This document shows positions 1 through 7,081 of a DNA stretch of 64,000 nucleotides, one piece after another. Source of the DNA: Candidatus Neomarinimicrobiota bacterium. GTDB taxonomy: Bacteria; Fidelibacterota; Marinisomatia; Marinisomatales; TCS55. The notes under the pieces are model-generated. The model did no database searches. It was not told the DNA's origin and was given only the letters and a program-made list of their open reading frames with translations. The stretch lies in NCBI GenBank assembly GCA_018651745.1, contig JABIDL010000020.1, positions 4,221 through 68,220 on the forward strand, written 5' to 3'. Position 1 is the first letter of the stretch; each line of letters begins with the position of its first letter. A program made the translations under genes and the position numbers.

Positions 1-517
1 ATAATCCACGTGCGAGCCGTGATACAGTTACCCCTTTTTGTTTTAGGAGTTTCGCAAGATACAAATTGGTTGCTTCCCCTTCGATGCTCGGATTTGTGGC
101 GAGCACAATTTCCATCCCCTCTTTCACACGGATCAATAAAGAGTCTATATTTAAATCATCTGGACCAATGCCATCCAAAGGTGACAATAATCCACCTAAG
201 ACGTGGTATCGTCCCATCGTGATGCTGGATTTTTCAAGCCGATAAATATCGTCGGCATCTTCTACTACACAAATCAAATGATCGTCTCTCTTTGGATCAG
301 AGCATAATGTGCACGGATCTTCTTGCGTTATGGAACCGCAAATAGAACAGGCCAAGATGGATTGTTTCATATCTAAAACGGCTTCAGCTAAATGAATCGA
401 TTGTTCTTTCGGAGCATTTAGTAAATAAAATGACATGCGTTCTGCAGTTTTTTTCCCAATTCCGGGGAATTTTGCAAATTGCTCAATTAATCGATCAATA
501 GTGTCCGGTACAGCCAT
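1..517 (-). CDS. recR: Recombination protein RecR (3' end outside window)
   Basis: Only the N-terminal 172 residues are in the window; the gene continues past the left edge. RecR acts with RecO/RecF in loading RecA at gapped DNA. The translation from the ATG at 517 starts MAVPDTIDRLIEQFAKFPG followed by the helix-hairpin-helix segment IGKKTAERM. A four-Cys zinc finger follows (CSICG ... CTLC), and then the Toprim start, with VVEDADDIYRLE. The start lies one base after the ybaB stop, so the two are co-transcribed. Order dnaX-ybaB-recR is the conserved bacterial arrangement, which supports the call. Confidence 0.95.
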   Translation of the reverse strand, partial: MAVPDTIDRLIEQFAKFPGIGKKTAERMSFYLLNAPKEQSIHLAEAVLDMKQSILACSICGSITQEDPCTLCSDPKRDDHLICVVEDADDIYRLEKSSITMGRYHVLGGLLSPLDGIGPDDLNIDSLLIRVKEGMEIVLATNPSIEGEATNLYLAKLLKQKGVTVSRLARGL

Positions 518-518
518 A

Positions 519-845
519 TTACATTCCCGGAATTTTACTTCCACCCATCATGGGTCCCGCTATCGAATTCAGACGCTGCTTACTTTCGTCATCTGCTTTC
601 CGCATGGCTTTATTTACAGCAGAAAGTATGAGATCCTCCGCCATATCCACCTCTTCGCTCAATAATTCCGGTTTCAATTTTAATTCGAGTAATTCATGTT
701 TTCCATTAACAATAGCAGTAACCAAACCTGATCCTGCATCAGCTTCGACTGTCAGATCAGCAAGTTCGGCATGAGCAGATTCAAGTTCTGCTTGCATTTT
801 CACCGCCTGTGCTTTCATTTTATTTAACTGTCCTTTATTAAACAT
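519..845 (-). CDS. ybaB: Nucleoid-associated protein YbaB/EbfC family
   Basis: 108-aa small DNA-binding protein of the YbaB/EbfC family, normal family length. It begins MFNKGQLNKMKAQAVKMQ, a family hallmark, continues through a helical segment rich in E and A, then the VNGKHELLELKLKPELL strand region. It ends in a Gly/Met/Pro-rich tail (MMGGSKIPGM). It lies between dnaX (3 bases upstream) and recR (1 base downstream) in one operon. The family binds DNA as a dimer; its exact role is not known. Confidence 0.93.
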   Translation of the reverse strand: MFNKGQLNKMKAQAVKMQAELESAHAELADLTVEADAGSGLVTAIVNGKHELLELKLKPELLSEEVDMAEDLILSAVNKAMRKADDESKQRLNSIAGPMMGGSKIPGM

Positions 846-848
846 AAG

Positions 849-2531
849 CTACCTCATTATTTCTCCATCAAATCGTTCAATCATTTTTTCCAAAATAGGA
901 TCTTCCCCATTAACCGATTTTGCTTCATCATTTAATTGGTCTGGATCTATTTTGGGTTTAATATCCTTATCAATAGTGTAATTTAATCTCAACACTTTCC
1001 CGACAACAGATTCAATAATTGTCTCTATATCTTCTCTATTCTTTTTTAGGGAATTCACAGAAAATTTGGATGTGTCCGGGATGCTGATTGTTAACTTACT
1101 TCCTTGGACATCTTGTGGAATTGAATGTTCCAAAATAGATCCCAAAGATGGACGCTTGGATGATAAAGTAGTTAAAAATTGACTCCAGTGATTATGTATA
1201 GCACCTAAATTTATTCCATTCGAAAGACCATTCGGTTCCGATTCTGGTGCTGTTCTTTCAATGATTGGTACTTCCTTTGGTTCAACCTTCTTTTCAGAGA
1301 CGGAAGGCTGACTCAAAACCGCCGCACCTTTTGGTTTGACTTCAGGATTACTTTGTGGATTTGAATTGTCTTCTCTTGCTGGATATTTTTTTGGTAATCC
1401 CCCGGACACAGGTCCGTTGTTAATTAAATTTTCGATGGATTGCGTTTGATCCATTTCCAATAGTTTTAATGACATCATTTCCATTAACAGCTGGGGTTGT
1501 TCTGATCGTTTTATTTCTTTAGAAAAATCGCTGATAACATTTCCGATCCTTAATAAATCCCGGTTATCCCAAAATGTAATTTCTTTTAAATAGGATTCCC
1601 GAATATCTTCATTCAATTCAAGAGCATCCAATCCCTTGTTAACAGATGCAAATAATAAATTCCGAATATGATGTGTCAATCCAAAAACTATGTCCTCAAG
1701 CGGTGTTCCGAATGACCGAATTTCCCGTAACAAAGCTATCAAATCTTCACTATTCTTTTCACGTAGATATTGTGTGTATTGGAAATATAATTCATGCGGA
1801 ATGAGACCAAGCACTTTACTGACTTCTTCCATAGAAATCACATCGCCCCCATAAGCAATAACTTGATCGAGAATACTTAAAGCATCCCGCATACTTCCAT
1901 CAGCTTTGCGAGCAATTTCTTTTAAAGCATCTGCTTCAACTATTACTTTTTCATCTTTTAAAATATGCGATAGTCTGTCTTGAATCACCGGAACAGAAAT
2001 TCGATGAAAATCGAACCTTTGACACCGTGAAATAATAGTTGAGGGCACTTTCTGTATATCGGTAGTACATAGCATGAATTTCCCGTGAGGCGGTGGTTCT
2101 TCTAATGTTCTTAGCAAAGCGTTAAACGCCTGAGTTGTAAGCATGTGTACTTCATCAATAATGAATATTTTATAGGGAGCATTTACAGGTGCGTACTTAA
2201 TGACCTCTCGAAGGTTTCGTATTTCATCAATACCTCGATTAGATGCGCCATCAATTTCCAGGACATCCATATTTCTTCCATCGGTAATTTCAGTACAAAC
2301 GGTACAAGAATTACAGGAAACTCCCTCTTTTGATTTGGGACAGTTTAGGCTTTTCGCTAGAATCCGTGCGGATGTTGTTTTTCCGACCCCGCGAGGACCG
2401 GTGAAAATATATCCTTGCGCAATCCTGTCTTTTTTAAACGCATTTATAAGCGTTGTTGAAACATGATCTTGTCCAACCAAATCCTCAAAGGATTGTGGTC
2501 GCCATTTTAATGAAAGGACTTGGTAGCTCAT
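849..2531 (-). CDS. dnaX: DNA polymerase III subunit gamma/tau
   Basis: 560-aa clamp-loader ATPase. Walker A is GPRGVGKTT at residues 45-53. The zinc module Cys64, Cys73, Cys76 and Cys79 follows. Walker B/DEVH is near residue 126, with the SRC arginine-finger motif (SRCQRFDF) downstream. Residues about 370-440 are a low-complexity linker (P/S/E/N-rich), and the C-terminal 120 residues form a tau-like domain. The start ATG at 2531 opens with MSYQVLSLKWRPQ, close to the canonical N terminus. It is the first protein gene of the dnaX-ybaB-recR operon and lies just after the SRP RNA gene, an order also known in Bacillus. Whether a shorter gamma form is made by frameshifting cannot be told by eye. 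Confidence 0.96.
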   Translation of the reverse strand: MSYQVLSLKWRPQSFEDLVGQDHVSTTLINAFKKDRIAQGYIFTGPRGVGKTTSARILAKSLNCPKSKEGVSCNSCTVCTEITDGRNMDVLEIDGASNRGIDEIRNLREVIKYAPVNAPYKIFIIDEVHMLTTQAFNALLRTLEEPPPHGKFMLCTTDIQKVPSTIISRCQRFDFHRISVPVIQDRLSHILKDEKVIVEADALKEIARKADGSMRDALSILDQVIAYGGDVISMEEVSKVLGLIPHELYFQYTQYLREKNSEDLIALLREIRSFGTPLEDIVFGLTHHIRNLLFASVNKGLDALELNEDIRESYLKEITFWDNRDLLRIGNVISDFSKEIKRSEQPQLLMEMMSLKLLEMDQTQSIENLINNGPVSGGLPKKYPAREDNSNPQSNPEVKPKGAAVLSQPSVSEKKVEPKEVPIIERTAPESEPNGLSNGINLGAIHNHWSQFLTTLSSKRPSLGSILEHSIPQDVQGSKLTISIPDTSKFSVNSLKKNREDIETIIESVVGKVLRLNYTIDKDIKPKIDPDQLNDEAKSVNGEDPILEKMIERFDGEIMR

Positions 2532-2560
2532 AATCTGTTTAGAATCATTCTTGTAATTTA

Positions 2561-2586
2561 TAAAAAATTATGGTCGTGCGCCATAG
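2561..2586 (-). terminator. Rho-independent terminator after SRP RNA
   Basis: On the minus strand a TATGG/CCATA stem with a 7-nt loop (CGCACGA) is followed by a run of six T. It lies between the SRP RNA and the dnaX start, so the RNA can end before dnaX. Seen directly; strength not assessed. Confidence 0.6.
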
Positions 2587-2624
2587 TTTGACTTACCTGA
2601 AATTTAAAGCTGTAAACCAGTAAA

Positions 2625-2725
2625 CTCCACTCCAGCACCCATCGGCTTATTGCTTAAAAACGTACCGCTGCTCCCTTCCGGGCCTGACGGGATTCAGTTA
2701 AAAGTAACTCCAATAGGATGAAGCT
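2625..2725 (-). ncRNA. ffs: Bacterial signal recognition particle RNA (4.5S type)
   Basis: The minus strand carries the near-universal SRP helix-8 core, with GTCAGGCCCGGAAGGGAG followed directly by CAGCGGTA. Flanking arms pair as CCTATTGG with CCGATGGG, giving the expected long hairpin. It is a short form without an Alu domain and binds Ffh in co-translational targeting. A terminator hairpin follows about 40 nt later. The gene precedes dnaX, the same order as scr-dnaX in Bacillus. The core is certain; the outer ends given here are approximate to 10-15 nt. Confidence 0.88.
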
Positions 2726-2928
2726 TCAACGTCACTTAATTCAAGAATCAAATCCAGCATAAGCCTCGCCATGGCATTCGATCCTGCTATAGCGGATTGC
2801 AGGTTACAGGGCACCGCTGTCTCCCCATCTAGCACGACCAAATTTTCAAAAAACTTCTCGCTCACCAATCGAAGATTGCGAAGATTGGTGGAATCAATCT
2901 CGATGTAAAATCGGGACGACCTCTGCAT
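2698..2928 (-). CDS. Possible 76-aa ORF between tRNA-Ala copy and SRP RNA (doubtful)
   Basis: An open frame of 76 codons starts at an ATG that is itself the ATG of a copied tRNA-Ala anticodon arm (GCAATGCAGAGG) and ends TAA inside the 5' arm of the SRP RNA. The translation is moderately protein-like (MQRSSRFYIEIDSTNLRNL at the start), but there is no recognisable family and no Shine-Dalgarno. The overlap with a structured RNA argues against it. I list it because it holds the position that a GIY-YIG gene occupies beside the other copied tRNAs here. It may be a decayed cargo gene or chance. Confidence 0.2.
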   Translation of the reverse strand: MQRSSRFYIEIDSTNLRNLRLVSEKFFENLVVLDGETAVPCNLQSAIAGSNAMARLMLDLILELSDVEASSYWSYF

Positions 2929-2931
2929 TGC
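2886..2931 (-). repeat. Degenerate partial copy of tRNA-Ala(CGC) with hairpin in place of T arm
   Basis: Six bases past the tRNA-Ala gene, the minus strand repeats its 14-nt segment GCAATGCAGAGGTC exactly (2918-2931 versus 2962-2975). It then has a hairpin (2898-2916, plus-strand arms TCTCGAT/ATCGGGA, loop GTAAA) where the T arm should be, then TGATTCCACCA, similar to the tRNA 3' end. The hairpin has the same TCCCG-type outer sequence as those next to tRNA-Ser(GGA) and tRNA-Gly. Confidence 0.5.
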
Positions 2932-2936
2932 TTTTG

Positions 2937-3009
2937 TGGAACCGAGGAGGATCGAACTCCTGACCTCTGCATTGCGAACGCAGCGCTCTCCCAACTGAGC
3001 TACGGCCCC
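2937..3009 (-). tRNA. tRNA-Ala(CGC)
   Basis: 73-nt cloverleaf on the minus strand: acceptor GGGGCCG/CGGTTCC with two G-U pairs, D arm GCTC/GAGC, anticodon loop TTCGCAA giving anticodon CGC, T arm AGGAG/CTCCT with TTCGATC loop, discriminator A. CCA is not encoded. A partial copy follows immediately downstream. Confidence 0.95.
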
Positions 3010-3165
3010 AAAAAATAATCACATTACGCTAAGGCTATTTATCCGCCGTAGCAAACCATCGGCGTGCTGGCCCAAAATATAACACACAATTTAACGGATA
3101 TTCTGAACTCGAGGCAATAGTTTGCCAAGTTTCATAATTCAATTAAATAAAATATAGAAAAACTA

Positions 3166-3600
3166 TTACTTTTTCTTCTTCCGTTTAAAGAATCCTTTTT
3201 TCTTGGGTTTTTTCTCTTTCTTTTCATCAGTTTCCCCTTTTTTATTTATCCCACTTGACTTGGATTCTTTCTCCTCAATTCTTTTTTCCCAATCACTTGC
3301 ATCTTCCTGAGGCTCATCTAAACTTTCGGTCGAATCCTTTTCAGGCGTGTCCGACTCATTGGCTTTATTCGCCCAGCGGTTCTTCAGTTTTTCTTGTCGT
3401 TCCATAGATCGCTTTTTCAAGTCAACCAGCATATCAGATACTTCCTCATGGAAATCCGCCACCGTTTTTTCTAAACGATTCATCAGTTCTTCCAAAAGTG
3501 GTTCCCCATATCCTTCACCAATTCCATCGGAAATTTTATGTAATTGCTCACTTATATATTCTTTTTGGGGATCTAGTTTTTCAGTAGGTTTTTCAGCCAT
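3166..3600 (-). CDS. Hypothetical charged coiled-coil-like protein with poly-Lys tail
   Basis: 144 aa, no family recognised. Residues 1-80 are amphipathic and helical in appearance (EYISEQLHKISDGIGEGY, then EELMNRLEKTVADFHEEV). Residues 80-125 are acidic and low-complexity. The last 20 residues are almost all Lys with two Phe (KKKGFFKRKKKK). No signal peptide or membrane span is visible, so it is likely cytoplasmic or nucleic-acid or membrane-surface associated through the basic tail. A good Shine-Dalgarno (AAAGGAG, 6 nt spacing) supports the start. It is the last gene of the FecR-OMP/selenoprotein operon. Confidence 0.7.
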   Translation of the reverse strand: MAEKPTEKLDPQKEYISEQLHKISDGIGEGYGEPLLEELMNRLEKTVADFHEEVSDMLVDLKKRSMERQEKLKNRWANKANESDTPEKDSTESLDEPQEDASDWEKRIEEKESKSSGINKKGETDEKKEKKPKKKGFFKRKKKK

Positions 3601-3611
3601 TTTAGACTCCT

Positions 3612-4409
3612 TTAGTTTTTTAATTTGTCCATGTCATCAGGTGTTAGTTTAAATACAGTTTTTGGCGATGTTAAAACGGAAAATATTTGAAATGATTCCG
3701 ATCCAGCCAACAACCCAAAAGTAGCACCTAAAAAGCGATTATACCATGCAAAATCTATATCCGGACGCGTTTGGACATTCCACCCCTCAGAAAGTAAAAT
3801 GCCGGCTAAAGCACTTAAAGAATACACAATTGGTTTCCATGAATTCCGATCTTTAATCTCTTCTCGATAGGTGATTTGCTTCATATTCCACATTGGAATT
3901 ATTTCAATGGAAATGGGCGTTTGAATTTCCAATTGATTGTTTTCAAAGGATGTAAGTGTCCCCTGAATTTTGCTGCCGTTTCTATGCATTAACGTGACAA
4001 ATTGTCCACTGGGAATATTTTGAACCGTTTCTTTTGTTCGCAGAAATGTGAGGTTTTCCCGAATCCCGAGTCGATCGTTTTCTGTAATCATTTTTTGTAA
4101 ATTCACGTGCGTTTGCATGGTTGTGAATTCTTGTAAGGAATAATATCGTTTTGAAGATTGCAAATTACTGAATTCCACGAAAACAATTCTCGCCATGTAC
4201 TTATTTTTTTTGATTTCGTAAAATTGCACACTTTCTAATCCTTTGACTCCCTGAATAATTCCGTAGTGAATATTTTCTTCTGCATCAATGAGGAATCCTA
4301 CTTTTTTGCTTAAGGCTATTACTTCAGGTTCAGATCCATTGGACCATCCAAACAGAATGGCCATCAATAAACTATTCCGAATCAAAAAGAGCAATGATTT
4401 CATTGTCAT
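3612..4409 (-). CDS. Hypothetical secreted/membrane protein, 265 aa
   Basis: No family recognised. A hydrophobic N terminus (residues 5-22, SLLFLIRNSLLMAILFGW) looks like a signal peptide; an alternative start is Met3. The middle is mostly beta-rich, with a GSKIQGTLTSFENNQLEIQT segment typical of a small SH3-like or LSm-like barrel. Two weakly hydrophobic stretches follow near residues 195-210 (IVYSLSALAGILLSEGW) and 225-240 (FLGATFGLLAGSE). The layout, short secreted beta domain then hydrophobic segments, resembles the plus-strand gene at 52904-53704, though no close similarity is visible. Its start overlaps the 3' end of the Rdx selenoprotein gene by 38 bases in another frame. Confidence 0.65.
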   Translation of the reverse strand: MTMKSLLFLIRNSLLMAILFGWSNGSEPEVIALSKKVGFLIDAEENIHYGIIQGVKGLESVQFYEIKKNKYMARIVFVEFSNLQSSKRYYSLQEFTTMQTHVNLQKMITENDRLGIRENLTFLRTKETVQNIPSGQFVTLMHRNGSKIQGTLTSFENNQLEIQTPISIEIIPMWNMKQITYREEIKDRNSWKPIVYSLSALAGILLSEGWNVQTRPDIDFAWYNRFLGATFGLLAGSESFQIFSVLTSPKTVFKLTPDDMDKLKN

Positions 4410-4602
4410 CAGGAAAACGGTCTAAAGATTTTTTTGAAAAGATTAGGTTTTGATTTAGTATGACTTCAAATACGCCTCTGCCGGAAGGTATCATCTTTAG
4501 CGAAGTAATTTTCGTCCCGTAATTTTCGAGTAATTCGGTGGCCAGACCGGCCGCCCTTGGGAGGTAATTTCAAACGGTGCAATATTCGATTGATATGTTC
4601 AT
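4372..4602 (-). CDS. Rdx-family (SelW/SelT-like) selenoprotein, CxxU
   Basis: 76 codons read from ATG at 4602, with one in-frame TGA at 4570-4572 (codon 11) and a TAG stop at 4372-4374. The N terminus is MNISIEYCTV, then UGA, then NYLPRAAGLATELLENYG. This gives the CxxU redox motif in exactly the place of the Rdx fold, after the first beta strand and before helix 1. The rest fits the family: GRGVFEV (Gly-x-Phe-Glu-Val strand), then IFSKKSLDRFPDDNEI (the skk...RFP signature). Rdx proteins are small thioredoxin-like proteins thought to act on glutathione or thioredoxin; the exact substrate is not known. A hairpin 17 nt after the UGA (4540-4552) fits a bacterial SECIS. Standard gene calling misses this gene. 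Confidence 0.85.
4540..4552 (-). promoter_or_regulatory. SECIS-like hairpin in the Rdx selenoprotein gene
   Basis: On the mRNA, GGCC-GGUCU-GGCC: a 4-bp stem with a 5-nt loop containing the exposed GGU. It starts 17 nt after the UGA, inside the coding sequence, as known for bacterial SECIS elements read by SelB. The same GGUCU loop is found in the UshA-like selenoprotein gene at 59412-59428. Confidence 0.6.
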
Positions 4603-4610
4603 AGAAAGTC

Positions 4611-4751
4611 CTAAAATGAGGTTATCCAAAAAATTCCGAAAATTACAAGCATGGCTGACATTCCAACGAGAAATATCGCGGCTTTTTTAAAACCCTTCCC
4701 ACCGGAATCATAGCGATAAATCGTCGTTTCATTATTTGCTTCAGTCGCCAT
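4611..4751 (-). CDS. Small single-span membrane protein, 46 aa
   Basis: A short ORF begins at the ATG overlapping the end of the FecR-OMP gene (stop and start arranged TGACATG) and ends TAG eight bases before the Rdx selenoprotein. The sequence begins MATEANNETTIYRYDSGGKG and continues FKKAAIFLVGMSAML, then VIFGIFWITSF. That is a polar 23-residue N terminus followed by one strong transmembrane helix (about residues 24-45). The tight spacing on both sides argues for a real translated gene. No family recognised; the N-in/C-out or reverse topology cannot be fixed. Confidence 0.65.
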   Translation of the reverse strand: MATEANNETTIYRYDSGGKGFKKAAIFLVGMSAMLVIFGIFWITSF

Positions 4752-4752
4752 G

Positions 4753-7008
4753 TCAGAATGTAAAAGCTGTTTCAATCGTTGTCATTTTCACAGGTTCGAG
4801 ACTACCTGTACCATCATCACGGTAAAACTGTTTAAAATCCCAAATAAGACTCACACCCGAACTCACTTCGTATCCTAGCCTGTATCCCAGCACTGTATTA
4901 ACGGATGGATTCGCAAAATCAAACGGATTTGAATCGTTGTTGCGCTGATAATACACCATTGCTTCGCTGAGCTTTGGAATTTTTTCTGCGTTGATATTGA
5001 TGGAAGCTGTAAAACTCTTCACTGTGTCAGTTTCTGAGGTCATATTCGCATATGCGCCGGTAATACTAGCAAAGCCGAATACATCCGCACCCATCGACCC
5101 GTAGAACCCTGTTAAATCTTCGTTCATAGTTGAATCTGCAAACAATAGCATATCTTTTGTATAGATCGATGCCTGCTCGTCAACAAATGTTTGAGTTACA
5201 CGGGTAATGTCGTATGATTGATCAAAAAACTGAGGTACGTAATACCCGCTTTTCATTCGGAATTCAAAACTGAAATTCAGAAAACTGAATACGCTGGCTC
5301 TAATGCCGGGAACGGAAAAACCGGATCCGGATCTCGCTGGGCGGTAAAATGTAGAAGCGCCTGACGAATCCTGCGTTCCCGCTTCAGGAAAATTCAAGAA
5401 ATTGAACTCAGCATATATGTCCAGTTTAAATACTTTTCCTTTAAGAACAGGATATCCAATATCAACCGCATAACCCGTTACTGAAGCTTTATTATCTTCA
5501 ATACTAAAAGGGGTGCCTTTAAGACCAAGATTCGTTTCATTGGCATCCACAACATTGTTTCCATTCGCATCAATATCAACCAGCGAGCTGTCTAGTCCCG
5601 GATGCGGATCCGGAAAACCATCTCCGTCAGTGTCGTTCCAGAGAGAAACGTCATCCGGAAAATCATCAAAAATATCCGGATATGAATCATCATCTTTATC
5701 GGACATACCGGAAAATTGGTTCATATCCATTACAAAATTAGCACCGATTCGTAGCGGGAATTTTTTAGAGACCGTATAAGATCCACGTAAACCCATTAAG
5801 GTGCCACCTCGAGAAAAATCCTTGATATTTGAAAGAAATACTTCAGCACCCATTTTTCCAAAATTGACACCTGTATTAATGCCAATACGACGGATAGACG
5901 GGAATTCCATCATATTTGAATATCCGGAAAGCAAACCACCATATCCGAGCGTTACATTATCCATAGAACCCCATTTAACCCAAAATGGATCTTCCTTTTC
6001 TCCCCAACGAATGAAGAGGAATTTGTCAATATAATCACTGGCTTCATCCCATTCATCTTTTCGAATTTCGCCTGCATTATCAATGTACAAAGCAAGATCA
6101 AGGCCAATGCCGAGTTTCCCAATTTTGAATTCCGGACGAAGCGCTAGCTGATTGTAAAGAACACCATCAATCGTAACCGATCCAACACCTAGACCCAGAT
6201 CAAATGGTTTGTCCGGTACGTCTTTTGTATCTGCATCAGGTTCGCCTGCATCTTCACCTTTTTCAGCTGACTGCTCTTCAGAATCTTCCGGTTCTTCCGT
6301 TTCCTCAATCTCTTCCTTTTCATCTACTTCTTCAGATTCCTCAATTTCTTCCTGCGTTTCAGAATCTTCTTCAGATTCCTCTTCTTCAGCTTCTTCCTCT
6401 GGCTCTTCCTGAAAACCGGTTTCCGGGTCTTCCGGATAATCTCCGGGTGCGGCAGGTGCTTGCATTAAATTTCCCATGGAATTTGAGATCGCCTTTTGCC
6501 CGGCACCTACATTAACAGTTTGTCCTGTAATCTGATTTGTTACATCAAAATTCCCAGACTTCCCTATAAAATTATCAACTCCAGCAGGATTTACGATTGC
6601 TGCAAATTCTGTTCCTTTTACACTAGCGACAGACACCGGAGTTTCTACTCGGAAATTTTTAGTACGCCCTTCTTTATTAATGTTATTTAATATCGTTCCC
6701 TGATCAATTTGAAGCGTTCGAGTATTAGATGTTTCGATAAATTGGAATTCTGTATTTTCACGAACTTTCACTACTGAACGATCATCAATAAATATTACAA
6801 CCGCAAAACCACTTTCTCCGACGCGCATCGCATCGCCATTATTGATTGCCAAACCAGGTTTAGCTGCCTTATTGAATGATGAGCTTCCCATCGTTTTCAC
6901 CTTTACATCTCCATTGGACTTCATAACTCGTGCAATCGTTTCAGCTTGTCCAATACCGACAAATATTCCTAAAAATGTAAGTAATAATAGTTTTCGATTC
7001 CGTTTCAT
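4753..7008 (-). CDS. FecR-domain protein fused to an outer-membrane beta-barrel
   Basis: 751 aa. Signal peptide at residues 1-22 (LLLLTFLGIFVGIGQAETIA). A FecR-like beta domain follows at about 40-170 (NNGDAMRVGESGFAVVIFID, then FRVETPVSVASVKGTEFAA, both hallmark segments). A strongly acidic E/S/D-rich linker lies at about 195-265. From 270 to the end there are alternating aromatic beta strands ending in TAFTF, typical for an outer-membrane barrel with terminal Phe. One barrel loop (about 430-490) carries Asp-rich calcium-binding repeats (DKDDDSYPDIFDDFPDD, DTDGDGFPDPHPG). FecR domains normally sense or bind in the periplasm. Here the domain probably sits under its own barrel. It heads the operon that contains the Rdx selenoprotein. 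Substrate unknown. Confidence 0.8.
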   Translation of the reverse strand: MKRNRKLLLLTFLGIFVGIGQAETIARVMKSNGDVKVKTMGSSSFNKAAKPGLAINNGDAMRVGESGFAVVIFIDDRSVVKVRENTEFQFIETSNTRTLQIDQGTILNNINKEGRTKNFRVETPVSVASVKGTEFAAIVNPAGVDNFIGKSGNFDVTNQITGQTVNVGAGQKAISNSMGNLMQAPAAPGDYPEDPETGFQEEPEEEAEEEESEEDSETQEEIEESEEVDEKEEIEETEEPEDSEEQSAEKGEDAGEPDADTKDVPDKPFDLGLGVGSVTIDGVLYNQLALRPEFKIGKLGIGLDLALYIDNAGEIRKDEWDEASDYIDKFLFIRWGEKEDPFWVKWGSMDNVTLGYGGLLSGYSNMMEFPSIRRIGINTGVNFGKMGAEVFLSNIKDFSRGGTLMGLRGSYTVSKKFPLRIGANFVMDMNQFSGMSDKDDDSYPDIFDDFPDDVSLWNDTDGDGFPDPHPGLDSSLVDIDANGNNVVDANETNLGLKGTPFSIEDNKASVTGYAVDIGYPVLKGKVFKLDIYAEFNFLNFPEAGTQDSSGASTFYRPARSGSGFSVPGIRASVFSFLNFSFEFRMKSGYYVPQFFDQSYDITRVTQTFVDEQASIYTKDMLLFADSTMNEDLTGFYGSMGADVFGFASITGAYANMTSETDTVKSFTASININAEKIPKLSEAMVYYQRNNDSNPFDFANPSVNTVLGYRLGYEVSSGVSLIWDFKQFYRDDGTGSLEPVKMTTIETAFTF

Positions 7009-7081
7009 AATACCTCTCTCAATTCTATTTAATTCAATGCTAAGCTGAAATTTACTTAATTATTTACAGACTTCAAGTGAT

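Noticed and set aside
6204-6515. Plus-strand frames of 103 and 67 codons inside the FecR barrel gene
   Set aside because: They lie opposite the acidic E/S-rich linker; the low-complexity codons give long open Ser/Leu-rich antisense frames with no start signals.
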